From: Bacteroides sp.
Lineage (GTDB): Bacteria > Bacteroidota > Bacteroidia > Bacteroidales > Muribaculaceae
Direction: 5' to 3'
Assembly (NCBI GenBank): GCA_014801235.1
Contig: JAAVEM010000019.1
Span: 3,744-42,903 of the forward strand
DNA length: 39,160 nt
The translations under genes and the position numbers were made by a program. How positions within the stretch are numbered: the stretch's first letter is position 1; each line of letters opens with the position of its first letter. The notes beneath the pieces were generated by a model. That model worked only from the letters and a program-made list of their open reading frames with translations. It was not told the origin of the DNA and did not search any database. Below are positions 1 to 7,927 of the stretch, piece by piece.

Positions 1-2012
1 GCCACAAGCCCTACCGGAGTATTGCGCGAAAATCCGGCGCGGAAATCACCGTAATCATACCAATCGCCAAGCCCGAAATCAATCAGATTGTCTTCCGAGC
101 GAGAAGTAAGATAGTCAACGTAAGCGACCATGTTTGGATAATAATCCCTTATAAGAGTATCATCGCCATAACGCTCATAATACATCCACGGTGAGATAAT
201 CAGCGTAGCGCCCCATTCAGGAGATTCCGAAAACACGTCCATCCCCGGTCCCTCAAACACCACATACTGCGGAGCCACCGTAGGCACCATGCCGTCCTCC
301 CTCTGACTGTCGGCAATATCCCTTAAAACTTTAGGAAGATAAGATGTGAGATCCCGATTGTAAAGAAGCCCCGGACCATTCAGATGCACCTGTTCAAGCC
401 ATCCAAGTTTCTCCCTATGCGGGCAATCGGTAAAAACCGACTGCATATTACTGCGTATAGCGTTTCTTATCAAACCGTGAGCCGCCGTCAGCACGGGACT
501 GGAACATTCAAAACGTCCCCTTTCTTCAGCTGAGTTATAAACGAAACAAGATTTTATGTCTTCAACCACCGGAAGATTATCGGGGTTAGGCTCATCAGAA
601 AGCACAGCGCCTTCAAGCTGAATATATCGGAAACCGTAATAAGAAAACCGCGGATGCCATGTCTCCGAACTGTCACTTTTCAATGTATAGGTATAATAGT
701 GTTGTCGCCCGGTTTGGCGTTGATCCACAGCATTATCGCCGGTTTTTCGTTCCGACACCACCATCGTCACCCTTTGACCCGGTTTTCCCTTAACCGTTAT
801 TTCAGGAAACCCCGCAAGATTCTGCCCCATGTCAAGAAGTATCGCCGAAGAGTCCACTGCTCGTTTCATCGATTTTGACGCCTTTTCAACTTCATCGGCA
901 GTAAGCCGATGACTATTCACCATCGGAAAACGCTCCATTATTTTTACCGGCAGTGCCATCTGCGGGAGAAGCTTACCCTTCGGAGCGCGCTGCACAACAA
1001 CCGGTCGCCATGCCGAGTCATCAAAACCCGGAATATTCCATCCCTGCTGTTCAAGACGCGCGTCATAATCCTCTCCCCCATATATCGAATGAAAAGTCAC
1101 CGGGCTAAGGTCATATTTCCAGCTACCGTCAGTTGCAATAATTTCTGACGAGCCGTCGGTATAGCGCACCACCATCTTAAGCCATAGCGTCTCAGGTCCG
1201 AATCCAACCTGCAATTTACTGTAACGCTTACCCCTCACCACATTATAAAAACCGTTGCCAAGCATAACCCCAACAGCATTATCGCCTTCATGCAGAAGTC
1301 GAGTCACGTCATAGGTATTATAATAGACACTCTTGTCATAGTCGCTCCAGAGCGGAGTAAACTCGCCGTCGCCCACCTTATTCCCGTTGATCGACAATTC
1401 ATAGTGTCCCAAGCCACATACATAGACTGTCCCATCAGCGATTTCTTTAGGCAGATTAAAATCAGTTCTCACAAGAATGCTTCTCGACGCAAGCGTATCA
1501 ACGGCATTCCATTTACTCTTGACCTCGGGAAGTTTCCACTTATCGTGAGTATAGTTGCGTCCCTCAGGAAATCCGGCATCGTCGTAACTAATGGCGCCAA
1601 TCCAGTCTCCGGCAAGAAATGATTCATCCGGAGCAATCCGAAATTCAGAAAACGGGCTCCATTCAGACTGTTTGTTCTTCTCGTCCCACACTCTGACACG
1701 CCATTCATAACGCGCCATTGGCTTAAGCGCAGGACCCCCGTAGGAAACAAGCTGACTCCGGCTCGAGCGTACTTTTCCGGAACTCCACACCTTCCGCTTC
1801 TTTCCGCCATCAGCAAGAAACAGCTCAATTTCATAAGCCGATTGCATCGCTCCTTCCCCTCCCGACAGCTGCCATCCGAAACGAGGAGCAACTGTCGAAA
1901 CCGCCAACGGCGAATCACTCATCTCGCAGGTTTGGTGCGTCACCTCCATTCCAAAAGAATGAAACGATAGAGCAACGACAAATACAATAAGATGTGCCAG
2001 TCTTTTTATCAT
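1..2012 (-). CDS. GH78 alpha-L-rhamnosidase, 3' end cut off by window edge
   Basis: Secreted glycoside hydrolase expected to release terminal alpha-L-rhamnose from pectin side chains. I translated it directly: the ATG at 2012 opens a frame with no stop to the left edge, giving 670 residues, so the last part of the catalytic barrel and the C-terminal sandwich are outside the window. It starts with a signal peptide (MIKRLAHLIVFVVALSFHSF), followed by the usual GH78 Ig-like start (PRFGWQL) and a jelly-roll carrying the motif SINGNKVGDGEFTP. The (alpha/alpha)6 barrel has the signature DCPHREKLGWLEQ, with Asp529 and Glu534 in the positions of the family's catalytic-site acidic residues. It follows the GH143-GH142-like gene by 25 bases and is the last visible gene of transcription unit B. 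Family assignment is strong. The exact linkage, RG-II or RG-I rhamnose, is inferred from the neighbours only. Confidence 0.9.
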   Translation of the reverse strand, partial: MIKRLAHLIVFVVALSFHSFGMEVTHQTCEMSDSPLAVSTVAPRFGWQLSGGEGAMQSAYEIELFLADGGKKRKVWSSGKVRSSRSQLVSYGGPALKPMARYEWRVRVWDEKNKQSEWSPFSEFRIAPDESFLAGDWIGAISYDDAGFPEGRNYTHDKWKLPEVKSKWNAVDTLASRSILVRTDFNLPKEIADGTVYVCGLGHYELSINGNKVGDGEFTPLWSDYDKSVYYNTYDVTRLLHEGDNAVGVMLGNGFYNVVRGKRYSKLQVGFGPETLWLKMVVRYTDGSSEIIATDGSWKYDLSPVTFHSIYGGEDYDARLEQQGWNIPGFDDSAWRPVVVQRAPKGKLLPQMALPVKIMERFPMVNSHRLTADEVEKASKSMKRAVDSSAILLDMGQNLAGFPEITVKGKPGQRVTMVVSERKTGDNAVDQRQTGRQHYYTYTLKSDSSETWHPRFSYYGFRYIQLEGAVLSDEPNPDNLPVVEDIKSCFVYNSAEERGRFECSSPVLTAAHGLIRNAIRSNMQSVFTDCPHREKLGWLEQVHLNGPGLLYNRDLTSYLPKVLRDIADSQREDGMVPTVAPQYVVFEGPGMDVFSESPEWGATLIISPWMYYERYGDDTLIRDYYPNMVAYVDYLTSRSEDNLIDFGLGDWYDYGDFRAGFSRNTPVGLV

Positions 2013-2037
2013 AAACCAAAATGCATACGTTCAAAAA

Positions 2038-5000
2038 TCACAATACATTCTCACAAATTATTCGCCCAAGTTTATCGGAATGCCCGACAAGCTTACCGTC
2101 AACGAGCACTCTGAGCCCCTTGCCCTGATGATAACGGCTACCGTCTTTATCCCACATTATAGTCAGGTTACGCCCGTGATAAAGGATATTATCAAGGCAG
2201 AACCAATCCCATTCATCGGCAGGCACAAGCGGATTAACCTCTATTGAATTATCATCTCGCGGGCGAAGTCCGGCGAGCCCCGTAATCACAAGGTCATTGA
2301 ACGTCGAATGATTATAGTAACGGCTACGCTCCTGGTCTCCTTTCAGCCAATATCCGGTGACTTCATCAAGATATTCGCCGATATAAGGTCTGCCTCGATG
2401 ATGCGACGACTCCACATAAAGTTTCATCTGGGCAAAATAAGCGCTGTCGCTGACGGCAGGATTCTTTTCGCTGTTAAGATAATTGGCAAGCGCTGTCAAA
2501 GTCTGGGACGTCGCAAAATGCCATATAGCTCCATCCCATTCACATTTGCCTACTCCATGCGTGCGGAATTCGGGATGGCGTCTTTCAGCCGTTGTGAGCC
2601 CGTAAGGAGCAGAAAAACCTTTCTTATCATTAATCTGAGTCCAAGCCTTGTCATAAACACCTTTATCAGGGAGATTGAAGTACCACGGCAGGTATCCGAT
2701 CGCCTCACGTACCCCGGCAAGAGTGTCACCCCTAAGTGTCTCAAAAAACGAATGCTCGTCATTCCATAGGCGCGACTGCACAAGTTTCTTCAGTTCATCA
2801 GCCTTTTTCTCATAGAAAGACTTGTCAGCATCGTCACCCAATAATTCGGCGATTGCAGCGAGAGCTTTCGCATTGCCATACATATAGCTGTTTATCGTCG
2901 GGCGCGCATTCTGCTGGCGTCGCCCCCCGCTTATGCTCTCCTCCATGCCGTCGGCTACGTCACGCTGCCAATATAGACCGTTGGACAAGCGGTGAGTATC
3001 CTCCCATCGGGCATACTCTGCTTTCAAATCGGGATAAAGCTTGGCAAGCGTTTCCTTATCGCCATTCACAAGATAACGGTTATACACAGCGTCAGGAATC
3101 CATGAACTGAAATTCATCATTCTTTCCATCGGCTTCCCGTCATTGCCGTGATACCACGTGTTTATGATACCGTCAAGATACTGTTGATTTCTAAGCCAAC
3201 GGCTCTCATAAATATGATGTCCCACGGCGCAGGAAATAAGGTTATATTTATCAGCATACTTCCTGTCCACCAGAAATTCAGTCATGCCATATCCTGCCGG
3301 AGTGTCTTTAATATGCTTTCGGAGAGTCCACCAACGGTAATAATACATCTCCTCCATATCCTTATCAGGACACTCAAAAAGAGGGATATTAACTTTCATC
3401 CATTCCGAAGACATAGCATTTGGAATAGCCTGCACAATATTCTCATCCTCCATTCCATTGAAATAATCAACGTAATGGGCAAAATCATCATATCGGAGCA
3501 ACGCCGACGCTCCGTCGACATCCTGCGACGAGCTTTTAAAATTAGCTATCCTATAAACCGCTTCCCTATCAACGTCATTCGCCCTGGGCATATCATTATA
3601 TTGGTCAGCCCAGGTGTCTACATTAGGATAATCGGAATGCTGACCAGTCCGGAATACTACTCGCTCAACACTTTTAACCGGAGCGAACAGCATCCGGGTG
3701 GTTTTCTTCTTTCCGTCGACATAGACCGTTGAGTTGCGATTATCCTGAGAAAGCTCCACCTTGACATGATAAGATTCACCGGGTTCATAGTTAAGAATTT
3801 TACCATAGCGGGCGCCCCCTTTCGATCGGAAATCGCCATCAGGGGTAAAATCCAGCCGGGCGCATGCGGTGCCATCCTCGTCAACAAATTCAACAATCAT
3901 CTCACCGTGGTTATTCTGCTCCGCCATGATGTCAAACTCTACGGTCAGTTCGCGCGTAGGTGGTATTTTTCTTTCAACTTTTGACACATCATAAGGATCC
4001 TTATCCCTAAGCGTAAGCCATGTCGATCCATTCTTTGCCTCCAGTGAAACAGGAGCCCACACCGGAGAATAAATATTCCACATGTCAAGCTCTGAAAGAT
4101 TTTTGAAATCAGCGAAATCCTCGTCGGCATGACTGCTGGCACGGGCTATGACAGGCACCGGAATACGGGCTACCCACATATCTTCCTTGCCGACACTATA
4201 TGTGACCCACAAATTGCTATCGGCAGGAATACCGTTACCCTCCTGAATACCCCTCACATATTGCGGACCAAACGATTTATATTGTCCGGCATACCTCATC
4301 GGCGGCACCTCCCCGTGAACAAGATTCAAGGTGGTGTATTCAAGTCCGTCAGAACTTAATGAGATGGCAAGAGGCCAGCGGAATTCCGCCGGATTATATA
4401 CCGTGGCATATGTTCCGTCGCTCAATCTCTGTCCCCATATCTTCGCATTGCTGTTCACAAATCCTTTCGCACGTTCAACAGGTTCCGCCCACGTGTTCCC
4501 GCCGTCTTCACTTATGGAAGTCAACGCATGTTTCCATAGCGATGCTATACGCCCGTCGGGAAGCGTATACCAGCAAAAAGCTTTATAGGGCTTTGATAAC
4601 GGAATTAAAGGATCATTCCTGTCAGCCTCCTCGACCCACTGCATCCTATATAAAGGATTGGCGATAATTTCATCACATGCCTCACGGAACCCCTTATCCT
4701 TACTCTTCCTATAATTCGGATACAGGGTGTTCTTCTCATTAAAATCGTGATTATAATAAATAAAATAAATAGGTCCAAAACTTCCGTCAGCATAGATTTC
4801 TCGCGCCACTCGCCCTATGCCGTTACCGTCATTAGGATCATCTTTAGGGTGAAGCGCCACGCCATAGTTGCCTATTGCAATCAGTCTGCCCGATTTTGAC
4901 ACATAAAAACCCACACGCTGATGCATCACCGCTTCAGCATTCTTAGCCACATAATCGCTCCCCTCCTTCTTAAACCCGTCGGGGACAGGATAGACGGGAA

Positions 5001-5361
5001 ACAATATTTCAGGCGCGCTCCAATTATAACCGTCGGCTGAGGTCTGAAGCAATGTGCGTCCGCCGCCCACATGCTCATCTACCGGATTGGAAAGATAGTG
5101 CATATAAAATTTCCCGTTCCAATAAGCCATCATCGGTTGATGATTATAAGTCCATCCGTTATCATTAGGCGAATATAAATCATACCTCCGATTAGCGCGC
5201 ATCGTCTGAATATTATGCACCCCGACAACCGGCGACAAGCCTCCGTCATGCCGATTCGGATTTGACAATTCGGAACCTGTATAATGGATGCGGTCGGCGG
5301 CATTTATCATTGCATCGGCACATCCGACGACCGAGAGCAAAAATATCAACAAAGTTTTCAT
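2038..5361 (-). CDS. Two-enzyme fusion: sialidase-like propeller plus (alpha/alpha)6 domain, BT1020-like (GH143-GH142)
   Basis: 1107-residue secreted protein. An N-terminal beta-propeller (about 25-405) contains an Asp-box (SEDGGNTW, 284-291) and a second degenerate one near 108, as in sialidase-like enzymes. A beta-sandwich follows (about 415-615), then an (alpha/alpha)6 glycosidase domain (about 645-1107) with DGMEESISGG and NSYMYGNAKA. From established work, B. thetaiotaomicron BT1020 combines a GH143 DHA hydrolase with a GH142 beta-L-arabinofuranosidase, which together dismantle the Araf-DHA chain of RG-II. Domain order, size and neighbours fit, and DHA is a Kdo/sialic-acid-like ulosonic acid, which suits the propeller. 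The signal peptide ends SVVGCADA, so it could be a lipoprotein (Cys14) or cleaved after ADA. The start overlaps the upstream GH43 stop as ATGA. The propeller plus barrel layout is visible; the family numbers are inferred from memory of BT1020. Confidence 0.7.
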   Translation of the reverse strand: MKTLLIFLLSVVGCADAMINAADRIHYTGSELSNPNRHDGGLSPVVGVHNIQTMRANRRYDLYSPNDNGWTYNHQPMMAYWNGKFYMHYLSNPVDEHVGGGRTLLQTSADGYNWSAPEILFPVYPVPDGFKKEGSDYVAKNAEAVMHQRVGFYVSKSGRLIAIGNYGVALHPKDDPNDGNGIGRVAREIYADGSFGPIYFIYYNHDFNEKNTLYPNYRKSKDKGFREACDEIIANPLYRMQWVEEADRNDPLIPLSKPYKAFCWYTLPDGRIASLWKHALTSISEDGGNTWAEPVERAKGFVNSNAKIWGQRLSDGTYATVYNPAEFRWPLAISLSSDGLEYTTLNLVHGEVPPMRYAGQYKSFGPQYVRGIQEGNGIPADSNLWVTYSVGKEDMWVARIPVPVIARASSHADEDFADFKNLSELDMWNIYSPVWAPVSLEAKNGSTWLTLRDKDPYDVSKVERKIPPTRELTVEFDIMAEQNNHGEMIVEFVDEDGTACARLDFTPDGDFRSKGGARYGKILNYEPGESYHVKVELSQDNRNSTVYVDGKKKTTRMLFAPVKSVERVVFRTGQHSDYPNVDTWADQYNDMPRANDVDREAVYRIANFKSSSQDVDGASALLRYDDFAHYVDYFNGMEDENIVQAIPNAMSSEWMKVNIPLFECPDKDMEEMYYYRWWTLRKHIKDTPAGYGMTEFLVDRKYADKYNLISCAVGHHIYESRWLRNQQYLDGIINTWYHGNDGKPMERMMNFSSWIPDAVYNRYLVNGDKETLAKLYPDLKAEYARWEDTHRLSNGLYWQRDVADGMEESISGGRRQQNARPTINSYMYGNAKALAAIAELLGDDADKSFYEKKADELKKLVQSRLWNDEHSFFETLRGDTLAGVREAIGYLPWYFNLPDKGVYDKAWTQINDKKGFSAPYGLTTAERRHPEFRTHGVGKCEWDGAIWHFATSQTLTALANYLNSEKNPAVSDSAYFAQMKLYVESSHHRGRPYIGEYLDEVTGYWLKGDQERSRYYNHSTFNDLVITGLAGLRPRDDNSIEVNPLVPADEWDWFCLDNILYHGRNLTIMWDKDGSRYHQGKGLRVLVDGKLVGHSDKLGRIICENVL

Positions 5362-6308
5362 TGACGGCTATGTTCAATCAAATTATTTACTACGCGGCGC
5401 GGCGTCTTAAAAATAGTGCCATGTTTATGCCCTTTCGGCACAGAGACACTATCTGTCACCTCGGTGAAATTAAGAAAATCTTTTGTTTTATGAGCGCTAT
5501 ATATAAATTTGCGATAGGTGTCGTAATATATGTAATATTCCTCTCCAATCTTTACTACTGCAGGACCCTCGGTAAATGATTCAGTGAACGCATCCGACGG
5601 TTGAGAATAAGGTCCTTCAGGCGATTCGGCAAAAGCGACTTTTATATTTCGATTAGGACGCGTATTGTCCTTAACCACCATCACATAGTCGTGCGGACCC
5701 CGCTTGACAATTACGGCATCGATACAACTGAATCCCGGATCATAAAACAGTTCCGGCTGTGAAAATGTAATAAAATCCTTGGTGCTGACATAATAAAGGC
5801 GATGATTATTATTTTCATCCTCAATCCCCCTGTCAAACCGGGCTTCGACAACACACGAAGCATAGACAATCAGGAATGATTCACGCTCATCGTCATAGAA
5901 AATTTCAGGAGCCCAAACATTCTGAGTCGATATTACAGAATCCATAGCCGGAATGCGACGCTGCGGGCTCCAGTTAATAAGATCCTTGGAGCTCGCGTAC
6001 CCAAATCCGGTATCCCCTTTCCACGCAATTGTCCATACGAGATGATAAATGCTGTCGGGTCCCATGACTATCGACGGATCGCGCATAATATTCATTCCAA
6101 GTTCGGGCTTCAGCCATGTGCCCGGAATGCTGTCCCAATGAATGCCGTCCTCACTCCAAAGGAAGCGCAGCCCTTCATCAGCCGGTTCATGGAACGAAGT
6201 GAACATGTATATATCGTCTTCCTTCTCTTTAGATGCTAAAGAGAAGGAAGACATCACACCTGCCGACAATATAAAGGCAAGCATTATCACGACCGTCAAT
6301 AATCTCAT
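5358..6308 (-). CDS. GH43-type five-bladed propeller glycosidase (arabinofuranosidase-like)
   Basis: 316-residue secreted enzyme, probably an exo-acting arabinofuranosidase or galactofuranosidase acting on pectin side chains. The GH43 catalytic triad is visible: Asp77 in MRDPSI (general base), Asp197 in CIDAVIV (pKa modulator) and Glu248 in TEGPAVV (general acid), together with the family motif WAPEIFYD (132-139). The length suits a single propeller without an accessory beta-sandwich. The start at 6308 gives a hydrophobic leader (MRLLTVVIMLAFILSAGVMS) without a textbook cleavage site. Its codons 19-31 are a perfect inverted repeat (see the repeat entry). The stop overlaps the next start as ATGA and it follows GH140 by 9 bases. 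In B. thetaiotaomicron a GH43 gene (BT1021, from memory) also neighbours the BT1020 gene. Subfamily and substrate are not determined. Confidence 0.8.
   Translation of the reverse strand: MRLLTVVIMLAFILSAGVMSSFSLASKEKEDDIYMFTSFHEPADEGLRFLWSEDGIHWDSIPGTWLKPELGMNIMRDPSIVMGPDSIYHLVWTIAWKGDTGFGYASSKDLINWSPQRRIPAMDSVISTQNVWAPEIFYDDERESFLIVYASCVVEARFDRGIEDENNNHRLYYVSTKDFITFSQPELFYDPGFSCIDAVIVKRGPHDYVMVVKDNTRPNRNIKVAFAESPEGPYSQPSDAFTESFTEGPAVVKIGEEYYIYYDTYRKFIYSAHKTKDFLNFTEVTDSVSVPKGHKHGTIFKTPRRVVNNLIEHSRQ
6216..6252. repeat. Perfect 17-bp inverted repeat with 3-base loop inside the GH43 gene
   Basis: On the plus strand the arm GTCTTCCTTCTCTTTAG (6216-6232), the spacer ATG (6233-6235) and the arm CTAAAGAGAAGGAAGAC (6236-6252) are exact reverse complements. 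The structure covers codons 19-31 of the GH43 gene at the signal peptide/mature boundary. Both strands would encode nearly the same peptide there (SSFSL..KEKED). No U-tract follows, so it is not an intrinsic terminator. Confidence 0.95.
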
Positions 6309-6317
6309 GTCGGCAAA

Positions 6318-7763
6318 TCAATAAAGAGTCGGCAGATTCTTCCAGTCAGTACCGATATAATCCTTGTCAGTATCCACTGCAATAAGTACCCGGTCATTGC
6401 CGGCTCCATGCGCGCCGTCATACTGGAACTTGTTTATTCCATTATCAAACACGCCAATGTATTCAAGGGATCCGTTCACAGGACTATACCACCATACATT
6501 TTTCTTTTTGCCTGAGATTTTAGACAAATCTATTTCCATCGGACGATTGGTGTGATTATAGACAAGCAGATAATCATTGCCGCGTGTGGCAATAAGACGG
6601 TCATAACGCACTCCGTTCTCGCCGGCGATTATACTTTGATCGGGAACACGCTCAAAGAATGGGAACGCAAGCATCAAATTTTTGAGGTGTTTCATCTGAT
6701 TGAAACCGGGGTCTTTCATGCCCTCATACCATGTCTTAGTCGCTCCATAACCGCCGTTATTCGCCGGTTTAAGCATCTGCATTATTGAATTATGTCCATA
6801 AGTGTGACCGAATGCTCCGGCAAACACAGCCCAATAAGCGTAACGGCGCACGTCAGGAGCCTTCCACCATGGCTGAGCGGGGTCATGAAGCCCTTGCGGA
6901 ATTTCTTCGTAGGAGGGTTCCGCATCAAGAATCGGCTTGCGAGGCTTCTTGGCGAGTCCTGCTTCAACATATCTCCAGTTATCTTCAGCCAAGGCAGCCT
7001 GCGCGGTGTCATCGCCATCTCCACGAATCTGATCATAACGGCGATGACCGCTTTGGAACATATTGAAATCAAGCCAATCGGAATTATGGAACCAATTTAT
7101 CGAAGAAGTACGTCCAAACGGATGGTAGCTCATTAAATGATTCTTGTCGATAGACTTTATCGAAGTGGCAAGCGCATTCCACTCATCAGGATTAATATCG
7201 CCTTTTACATCGCCGCCAATGACCCATATGATATTGGGGCTATCTTTATATCGCTCGGCAAGAAATTTTCCATAAGCTTTTGCGTCATCCACGTTCATAA
7301 GCCCGGCTTTCACCAAGCCGCCCCATATTGGCACCATCGCAATGTATATTCCATTCTTTTCCGCCAACTTGATGATATAGTCCATGTGATCCCAATATCC
7401 ATAGACTCCTTTCTTATTTATTTCAGAAAAATCCCATCCGTCAGGGTTGGAATATTGTCCATAAAAATTTATAGCGGGCACTCCGTTGATAGTCTGAACC
7501 TGCACCACATTATATCCTGCGTTTCTACAGCCTTCAAGATAATAGGCAGCTTCGCTACGGTCAAGGCGCTCAGGCAACAGCCAACCGGTATCGCCCATCC
7601 AAAAGAAGGGTTTTCCATTTTCATGCTGAAGATAGGTGCCGTTGTCCGACACACGCAATTTACCATTTTTCCAAGGCACCTGAAAAGTAGTGACAGGGGG
7701 CTGCGCATTTATCGATAAAAACGCAGCCATCACAAATCCAATAATTAAACTAAGTCTTTTCAT
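6318..7763 (-). CDS. GH140 family glycosidase (RG-II apiosidase)
   Basis: 481-residue secreted TIM-barrel enzyme expected to cut the apiose to galacturonic acid linkage that attaches RG-II side chains A and B to the backbone. The ATG at 7763 was chosen because it begins a good signal peptide (MKRLSLIIGFVMAAFLSINA, cleaved before QPP). The DUF4038-type barrel shows FFWMGDTGW (54-61), IIWVIGGDVKGD with Asp185, and PILDAEPSYE with Glu282. These acidic residues are 97 apart, the same spacing I recall for the catalytic pair D187/E284 of the characterised enzyme BT1012. A C-terminal beta-sandwich (about 390-481) includes YLLVYNHTNRP and VWWYSPVNG, as in the collagen-binding-like domain that follows DUF4038. 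It is the first gene of unit B, with its own promoter at 7824-7855 and a leader of about 55 bases. Confidence 0.85.
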   Translation of the reverse strand: MKRLSLIIGFVMAAFLSINAQPPVTTFQVPWKNGKLRVSDNGTYLQHENGKPFFWMGDTGWLLPERLDRSEAAYYLEGCRNAGYNVVQVQTINGVPAINFYGQYSNPDGWDFSEINKKGVYGYWDHMDYIIKLAEKNGIYIAMVPIWGGLVKAGLMNVDDAKAYGKFLAERYKDSPNIIWVIGGDVKGDINPDEWNALATSIKSIDKNHLMSYHPFGRTSSINWFHNSDWLDFNMFQSGHRRYDQIRGDGDDTAQAALAEDNWRYVEAGLAKKPRKPILDAEPSYEEIPQGLHDPAQPWWKAPDVRRYAYWAVFAGAFGHTYGHNSIMQMLKPANNGGYGATKTWYEGMKDPGFNQMKHLKNLMLAFPFFERVPDQSIIAGENGVRYDRLIATRGNDYLLVYNHTNRPMEIDLSKISGKKKNVWWYSPVNGSLEYIGVFDNGINKFQYDGAHGAGNDRVLIAVDTDKDYIGTDWKNLPTLY

Positions 7764-7823
7764 CAAATATATTTTGTAGCTTATTACAATTATCAAAATT
7801 TTTCATGGAATATATCGTTAAAA

Positions 7824-7855
7824 CAAAAGTAATACATTTCCACCACAATTACAAA
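7824..7855 (-). promoter_or_regulatory. Bacteroides-type promoter for GH140-GH43-GH143/142-GH78 unit
   Basis: Read on the minus strand, TTTG (7855-7852), 20 bases and TACTTTTG (7831-7824) match the Bacteroidota -33 (TTTG) and -7 (TAnnTTTG) elements at normal spacing. It lies between the terminator after the pectate lyase gene and the GH140 start, predicting transcription from near 7818 and a leader of about 55 bases. Sequence match only, with no direct evidence of activity. Confidence 0.7.
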
Positions 7856-7860
7856 TCATG

Positions 7861-7905
7861 AAAAACAACAGCTTCCGCTACAGTACATAATATTGCAGCA
7901 GAAGC
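7861..7905 (-). terminator. Intrinsic terminator after the pectate lyase gene
   Basis: On the minus strand a 12-bp stem (GCTTCTGCTGCA paired with TGTAGCGGAAGC, two G-T wobbles; plus-strand arms 7894-7905 and 7871-7882) with an 11-base loop is followed by TGTTGTTTTT. It begins about 22 bases after the stop of the pectate lyase gene and separates units A and B. Confidence 0.85.
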
Positions 7906-7927
7906 CGGTGTAATAGTTTTTACGATT

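Noticed and set aside
3148-3732. Long open frames on the plus strand throughout the CAZyme genes (this one 194 codons)
   Set aside because: They lie opposite well-supported enzymes, have no recognisable domains or signal peptides, and reflect low stop-codon frequency in the antisense frame.
7763-7797. TATATTTG directly before the GH140 ATG with a TTTTG 22 bases upstream, a second promoter-like match
   Set aside because: It would place the transcription start inside the gene; the match at 7824-7855 has better position and spacing.
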